Origin: Apostichopus parvimensis
Taxonomy: Eukaryota; Echinodermata; Holothuroidea; Aspidochirotida; Stichopodidae
DNA length: 28,668 nucleotides
Reading direction: 5' to 3'
Assembly (NCBI GenBank): GCA_000934455.1
Contig: KN894232.1
Span: 3,014-31,681, forward strand
The position numbers and the translations under genes were made by a program. The first letter of the stretch is position 1, and every line of letters begins with the position of its first letter. Of the stretch, positions 22,927 through 28,668 are shown piece after piece. The notes under the pieces are model-generated. The model had not been told where the DNA came from. It saw only the letters and a program-made list of their open reading frames with translations, and ran no database searches.

Positions 22927-23072
22927 GTGGTAGAATGAGAAGGAGGGAGGGCAGTAGACTGGAATGGGCTAGCCAATGGGAGGGAATACTGTGGTAAAAG
23001 GTCACCAAGTACTCTAGACATATGGTTAAGTAAGAGTGCAGTTGTGAGGGAACAGGTAAGTGAAGAGTGAAA
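22927..23072. repeat. Diverged dispersed repeat, copy 2
   Basis: Partner of 18997-19142. It is flanked by two further related segments that both carry GCATTGGCAGCTTAA (about 22690-22760 and 23094-23170), so the repeated unit may be composite. Confidence 0.6.
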
Positions 23073-23462
23073 TAAATTTCATCAACCATATCTTCTTAAA
23101 GTTGCATTGGCAGCTTAATTTCTCAAATTTTTTTGGGTATATTTTTGGTATTTCATCAAATACACACACAAACAAAAACAATTATGTTCTTTAATTATTT
23201 TAATTTTGTTGCTTTTCAACACAAAGATCAATCCTGAGCTTGGACCTACCACACTTTTATAACATGTACATTATTTATTCCTGTTCAAACCAAAATTTTC
23301 AAGATTACTTTCATTTCAAAACATTGCTTATTTTTTTTTCTGATATAGTCAGGCATTTTCTGCAGCTCATGAAATTTGAGAGAGAATGTTATTAAGATGC
23401 TTCAATGAAGAAGTTTTGTTTGTGAAAGAGTAATTTAATTTGTTGTTAGTCTTAGTTATTAC

Positions 23463-23526
23463 CATAGCTGTGTCTTTCTTGGATTCTGTTAATTCCTTCT
23501 GCAATCTTGCTGAATTCAACTTCTCC
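23463..23526 (-). CDS. NCKAP5: NCKAP5-like exon, coiled-coil segment
   Basis: The acceptor CTTTTCTTTTCAG precedes 23526 and the donor ATG|GTAATA follows 23463. The exon is 64 bases: one base completing a codon from an upstream exon not seen here, then 21 codons beginning EKLNSARLQKELTES and ending ...DTAM in phase 0. The heptad-rich, charged composition is coiled coil. It matches, as I recall the family, the N-terminal segment of vertebrate NCKAP5 that contains EKLxxARLQxE and ends in AM. NCKAP5 was found as a Nck SH3-binding protein, and the paralogue NCKAP5L/Cep169 associates with microtubule plus ends and the centrosome. The assignment rests on the five exons together. Confidence 0.68.
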
Positions 23527-23846
23527 CTGAAAAGAAAAGAAATGGAGGGAAAACATTAAAACTCTAAACGACCATCTTTATATTGGACAAAGTTAAATTA
23601 TCCTAGTGCATAGGACAATAAATATGCCTGTTTTTGACAAACAAACAAAAAATCCCAAAACTACAGAAATGGAACAAATATTCATTAATGTCCACATATT
23701 TTCACAATGAACTAGCACATAGATTGGAACAAAACTTTTTGAGATCTGCAAACAGGATGGACTATGTACTGTATGTCTATGGCTCTGTTAGGACCATTAT
23801 GACAGCGACCTCTGCATAAAGACTGAAGATCCCCATTTACTCCATC

Positions 23847-24097
23847 ATGTATGTATGTAATAATGTATGTATTTTAGACCCCCTGCAAGCAGGAACTCGC
23901 CAAGAAGCCTTCATTGGCTTATCAAAGCCGCAAGCTGACTGAAGTCAGTCTCTTAGATTCATATTTAACGTCTATGATTATGAATTGTCAATTGTCAACA
24001 ACTATGTAACCGGACGACATACATTAATTTTGGAGTGACTCGAACTCAGGACCTTATGATTGAAAGGCACCGGCGTTAACCACTGAGCTAACACTCC
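23847..24097 (-). mobile_element. tRNA-derived SINE
   Basis: On the minus strand the element begins with a tRNA-like head (24097-24032). An A box TAGCTCAGTGG lies at 24090-24080 and a B box GAGTTCGAGTC at 24047-24037. A body of about 160 bases without coding potential follows, then a 3' tail of ATACATAC-type repeats (about 23875-23847). A possible short target duplication ACTCCAT is present at 23839-23845 and 24093-24099, but the second copy overlaps the head, so the ends are uncertain. Confidence 0.82.
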
Positions 24098-24823
24098 ATT
24101 AATCAACCACTATTTTCAGCATCTACCTACTTACCATTTGATCAAGTTAAGTTAAGGATTGCTGAAATACCAGCAGTCTACAGCATCTTGTGTACTATAT
24201 AAGTACAAATCTATGCGAGTACTTGAATGTTTGCTAATGTGAACATGTCAGCCATTAAACAGGCCAGACAGATTTAAAATCAATTTTGTCACTTTGAAAT
24301 CATTGATTTTTTGCTCCATGTGTTCCAAGCTGTGGAAAAGCTAACCACTGCTGTATGTAAGGTAACCGTAGCTTTGATGCAAACATGCGTACTGCTGTAG
24401 AAGGATTCAGTGAATGTTAGAGCCCAAAACCATAGTCGCATTTCCGCAACACAATAACATTTCTATACTCCCAAAAAATATGGAATGTTATATGTTAGGG
24501 ACATACAATTACTACTGGGGCTGGGGCCCTGAATCAGGCAGCGCATTTGATGCCTCGGACAAAACTTAGTACCCCTTGAGATCAAGTGGTTATTTCCTGA
24601 GACGATCGGGTAGATCAAGAAAGAGAGATCAGTGCCTTTGTCTTCTCAACCTGCTGGCTCCTTCGTTTCACAAGCGGCACAACAGTTCCAAACCAGTAAG
24701 CCGGTAGCAAAATCAGCCCCTGCTGCACATGGATCTTCTTGACAACGGATACAACAAACTATTTACGTAGCCTAACATATTAATGACATTAATAATCTGT
24801 CCTAAACTTTATGTAAAGCATAG
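24098..24823. other. Between SINE and MITE; no gene seen
   Basis: A less AT-rich patch at 24500-24750 has a minus-strand open frame of about 48 codons without recognisable motifs. It could be a fragment of an old element. Confidence 0.5.
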
Positions 24824-25223
24824 ACTATAGTCAGTGGCGGAGCGTCCATACAGTCAGAGGGGCCCCCCCCTGATGGACTCAAATGGACTGCTGGCGCCCT
24901 TCTCAGCTTTATACCACTTTTTACTTATTCACGATTATTGACTTTTTATTGCGCTCTCGAATACCTATTGACATTTGTCACATTATGTTGGTGTAATTTT
25001 CTGACAAAATGGCGATGACACCTATTTATTCTTCGTTTATCTGCAAATTAGCAAGGCCCGGAAAGGGTCATTTCCAGCGATCTAGGGAGTATCTTTACTC
25101 AAGAAATTTTTGTACGCTCCGCCCCAACCTGTGGTGGCGCTCCACTTAGATAGTGTCGAAAGCGCCCCTACAGACCATTCTCGCCCCCCCTGACCAAACC
25201 CCTAGCTCCGCCACTACTATAAT
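24824..25223. mobile_element. hAT-like MITE with 8-bp target duplication
   Basis: The element at 24832-25215 (384 bases) has terminal inverted repeats AGTGGCGGAGC and GCTCCGCCACT. It is flanked by ACTATAGT (24824-24831) and ACTATAAT (25216-25223), matching at seven of eight positions. Eight-base target duplications and CAGTGGCG-type ends are typical of non-autonomous hAT elements. It has no coding capacity, and C- and G-rich subterminal runs are visible at both ends. Confidence 0.85.
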
Positions 25224-25883
25224 GTACATTGTATTTGAGATTGTTGGAAGTCTATGCAATTAAATGGTGATTGTTTGCTGCATTCCTACATTTGCTACAT
25301 TAATGGAACAATGGTTTAATAAGTATCAAGACCCATATAAGCTGTCCTCCTTCCACCCCTCCCCCTCCCCCCCCCTCCATCAACAAATTCCTTTTATTTA
25401 TGTCATTGATACAGATCTTTGGGCTGTCTTGAGTTTGCTTTTCTACTTCCCTTTTATATTACATATATAGTTTAAACTTCACACGATCACACCAAAGAAG
25501 TTGTACACATCATAAATTGCCCCGATCAAAGCACTTCGCCTAGATCACATTAGTTGTATTGAAATGACAATTTTTATCAGTTTTCCTGCATTTTTCAATT
25601 TCTTGTATATTTTATGCTGCACAAAATATCAACAGACTGTTTACTCTTTGTGACATCATGACTGTAATCCATGACCCCGTAGACCTGCACGAACATAAAT
25701 AAAATTTGTAATTAAGACGAGAGAATACCAGTTGAAGCCGTGATCATGCACTCTCAGAAAATGTCTACCGGAGTCGAGTCGAGTCAGTTAATGAACATTC
25801 ATAACCTAAATTGATTAAAGCTGCAAATCTTCTAGTTATTCCTTCTCCCTTGCAGTCGCTGCGCTGTATGTTTCCGGAGTCTC

Positions 25884-25976
25884 TTCCAGCGTAATGATGT
25901 CAAAGTACACTGAGCTCTGCCCAATGAGGGAGGTCTTTATCATAATAGCACGATTTGGCAGCAGCAGCCTTTGGGT
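25884..25976. repeat. 94-bp high-identity repeat, copy 1
   Basis: TTCCAGCGTAATGATGTCAA to CAGCCTTTGGGT is repeated at 27444-27537 in the same orientation, with only two substitutions and one single-base length change. The flanks are not clearly similar. On the minus strand both copies share the open frame RAIMIKTSLxGQSSVYFDII. Confidence 0.9.
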
Positions 25977-27443
25977 ATTCCTCCGCAAACAACTAAAACT
26001 ATAGAACATTGTTGACGAGATGAGTCACCCCCTGACACTGGTATAAAATGGCATAAAATAATAACAAACGAGGAGGGAGATCAAAAGAGAGTCATAGGCT
26101 AAATAATAGGTCTATTGAACTGGAAGAGTTTAGATTGTATATAAAGAGTAGTATACCCATTAACTATGCAGCTTTAGGTCAAAATTTAATATTAGAACTG
26201 TACTTTCATATGGACGTTAATTTCAAAATTTGGACAAAATGTCATAATATGTCAGAAAAAAAATATGATATTGAAATTGACCTAAATGAGAGGAAAGGAG
26301 AGTCAGGAAGGACAAATAGACTTTGTGATGAAATCGATTGTAAATAAACATTTAGAAGAAAGAAAAGCGATTAATGGAACAAGTTTATGATGCCAATAAT
26401 TGCCTCAAATCATGCGACATGGGCGCTTCAAGTTTGCTGTGTGCATATATACTGTTTGCTAAAGTATTAATTCTTCAAAAGATCTATTTTTAACCTATGA
26501 TTGTGATTCTTTTAATTGAGTACATGACAATGGTAACAATGACTCATACATTGCAAGATTATTCATATTCATCAACTTCCCTGGCTACACAGTAAATTGT
26601 ACCAGAAATTAAGTTAACTACAGATATTGAAGTGGCTATATGGCAAACTGAACTGTATCTTTAAGTTTTATATGTATTATTATTATTTTAAAACATAAGC
26701 ACTAATTTTATTGTTTACTTTTTTTATTTATTTTTTATTTTTACAAAGCCAATAAATTTTTCTTGTTTTCTGGATATTAAGAAGTGTCAACGTACAATAG
26801 AAAAAAGGCATAAATGTTCAATGAAGTATTGATACTATTTTCATTACATAATTAAGTTAGCTAATTTTAATAATTCTCTTAATCCCAATTATTCTAATTA
26901 TTATTATTATTCTATTTATTTGGAAAAATTAGACCACACTACTATTTTTAAACATAACCACTAATTTTATATTTTCCTTTTTATTATTGTTATTTTTTAT
27001 TGTTTTATTCTTAATCGCAATTATTCTATTTATTTGGAAATATTAGACCACAGGGCAGTGGAATGGGTTATTTTATATTTTCTATTGCAACTACCACCTA
27101 ATAGGTGTCTCTTTCGTTTCATATTACCTTGTGTTAATAAAACCCTTTTTTCACAATACTCTAAATAACAACCATAACAAATATAGAAACACAACTGCTA
27201 TGGAACCCAACTGATGTTTTGTGAAAAGGAAGTCAGGCTTTATTAACAATAACAGTTGAAAACATCGGTTAGGTATTGATTTTTTGTTACTCACGATACA
27301 CAAGAAGAACCAAACTTGACCCAAAGAAGCATCTATTATTAAATTGTCTTCATTTCTCATCATTTTATATATTTTTCAATGCCAGTCTGGTCGCTTCTCA
27401 TACGTCTTTAAAAACATTTGCTGGTGTCTTTAGAGGCACTGTT

Positions 27444-27537
27444 TTCCAACGTAATGATGTCAAAGTACACTGAGCTCTGCCCAGTGAGGGAGGTCTTTAT
27501 CATAATAGCACGATTTTGGCAGCAGCAGCCTTTGGGT
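27444..27537. repeat. 94-bp high-identity repeat, copy 2
   Basis: Partner of 25884-25976, about 97 percent identical over 94 bases and 1.56 kb away. It lies inside a 68-codon minus-strand frame (27408-27614) with no recognised domain. It could be a short mobile element, a duplicated exon or a duplicated conserved non-coding sequence. Confidence 0.9.
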
Positions 27538-28668
27538 TTCATGCTTAAAGCTTTATGACTGAATTCATTAAAAACAGTAATAAAACTGTCACGTAAAATC
27601 TCACCAATAACCATCGAATTTCAAAAATTTTGCCAACGACTTTTCACGCCTATTATTAAAGAAATATTCCGTTCGTCATGCAGGCAAACAAAGACTCTCT
27701 TTAAGGCAGCCTGCAACCTAAATGCATCTTATTAGCTTAAAGCAATTGCCTAAAAAGGCTCAAATCACGGTTGCACGCTGCCACTCATAAATTTTATGGA
27801 ATGATCCTGGCAGAGAATCTGTAAAATGTGACAAGCGGCAAAAAATGACTCAACATTGCAGGGTCGATCAGATATCGGCGCTACGGTCATTTAATCTCTG
27901 AAATAGTTATTGCACTCCATTAACCTAAATGAGAACATAAAATATTAACGTAGTTTCGTCATTGGCGATGGCACCAGGACGCCAATTTGTATTCTGGCTG
28001 TGTTTACACTGGGATACTGCTAATAGGTTCAACCTTTATATTATATCTCTAAGTGTCATAATAAAGTAAGAAGTGTTTTTGTACAATACAATGAAGGTTT
28101 AAATATTGTATCTTTATCATAAAGTATAACAAACTCAAGGACTGCATGTGCCAAACCATGCATTATGGAAATTTTGTAGGATTTTCAAGAGACCTGCTTA
28201 GTAATGTATTGACATCAGACATTTAGGTTGAATGAAGTGCACAATGAACTACATTGTTTAAAACCTTATTATTAAATAATTCAGTATTAATTAATCACAG
28301 ATTGCATTCAGTTTCTATAAATCTGATTGGGTTAAATATGTACTTGTGTACTTACGTAAATCTCATGCAAACCACACTCTCACACTTAGTAATTTTCCTC
28401 ATAAATAATTTGGGTTACATTTTTTTTGGCAATTTGCCAATGAGTTGATGTTCATTACTTAATTAGTACTAATAAAGGGTTACATTCAGTTCCAATTAAT
28501 CTGACTGAAGTAAAGGTACTACAGTAGATTTTGCTGTATGTATAAATCTTGCAAAATGTTTTACTTAAATATTTTAAAATATAGCAATTTTCCTATAAAG
28601 ATGCTTCAAGTATACTGTAACAGCTGTCATTATTTTGATTGCTTTCCAAACAGAGGGCTTTACATTTG

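Larger units (their letters stand above)
25224..28668. other. No supported gene; probable upstream NCKAP5 intron
   Basis: The exon preceding 23526 must exist, because that exon starts in mid-codon, but no matching coiled-coil exon was found here. The stretch holds the 94-bp repeat pair and AT-rich direct repeats near 26880-26940 and 27011-27050 (both with ATTCTATTTATTTGGAAA). A loose duplication near 28305-28430 and 28480-28600 shares CATTCAGTT and AATCTGA. Confidence 0.5.

Noticed and set aside
24032-24097. Functional tRNA gene
   Set aside because: The tRNA-like sequence is only 66 bases, lacks a convincing anticodon arm and is continuous with a repeat body and tail, so it is a SINE head.
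26790-26840. Minus-strand YFIEHL peptide resembling the YIEHLL motif upstream in NCKAP5
   Set aside because: The frame is only about 15 codons between stops and lacks the following QLEEQ-type sequence and splice sites.
1-28668. CRISPR array, bacterial operon or phage region
   Set aside because: No regularly spaced identical repeats with unique spacers and no compact gene clusters; intron-containing genes indicate animal DNA.

Overview
This is an AT-rich animal genomic window with spliced genes, large introns, microsatellites, a tRNA-derived SINE and a MITE. No bacterial or viral gene organisation is visible. The conserved coding exons indicate a bilaterian. The TAGGCCTA / CTAACGTTAG-type words near 10.16-10.20 kb look like echinoderm DNA (sea urchin or sea cucumber), but that is an impression and not a proof.

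Two genes are supported, both on the minus strand. The first is an NCKAP5/NCKAP5L-type gene (Nck-associated protein 5, microtubule- and centrosome-associated). Five exons are recognised, in transcript order at 23526-23463, 21599-21420, 18831-18760, 17585-17454 and 3407-3369. They have canonical splice sites and compatible phases, and together encode about 162 residues of the N-terminal coiled coil. The first exons and most of the protein lie outside the window.

The second gene sits inside the 14-kb NCKAP5 intron (17453-3408), on the same strand. It is a complete three-exon gene (coding 9279-6650, 6420-6327, 5983-5765) for a 980-residue protein with a DDE-transposase-like core. An Arg/Lys-rich N-terminus and cysteine clusters surround the core, and a small barrel-like C-terminal module is encoded by the two short downstream exons. 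A CpG-rich block at 10.80-11.05 kb is its likely promoter, a 5' non-coding exon probably ends at 10799, and a poly(A) signal with a GU-rich downstream element lies near 4.45 kb. No terminal inverted repeats were noticed around it, so it looks like a host or domesticated gene more than an active transposon.

The rest is intronic or intergenic: a 191-bp tandem duplication in the presumed 3' UTR, a 12-bp minisatellite (13.87 kb), a 161-bp tandem duplication (15.3-15.6 kb), a roughly 480-bp CAT/CAC repeat next to an NCKAP5 splice donor with a duplicated exon end inside it (20.9-21.4 kb), a SINE (23.85-24.10 kb), a hAT-like MITE with 8-bp target duplication (24.83-25.22 kb), and a 94-bp sequence present twice 1.56 kb apart (25.9 and 27.4 kb).
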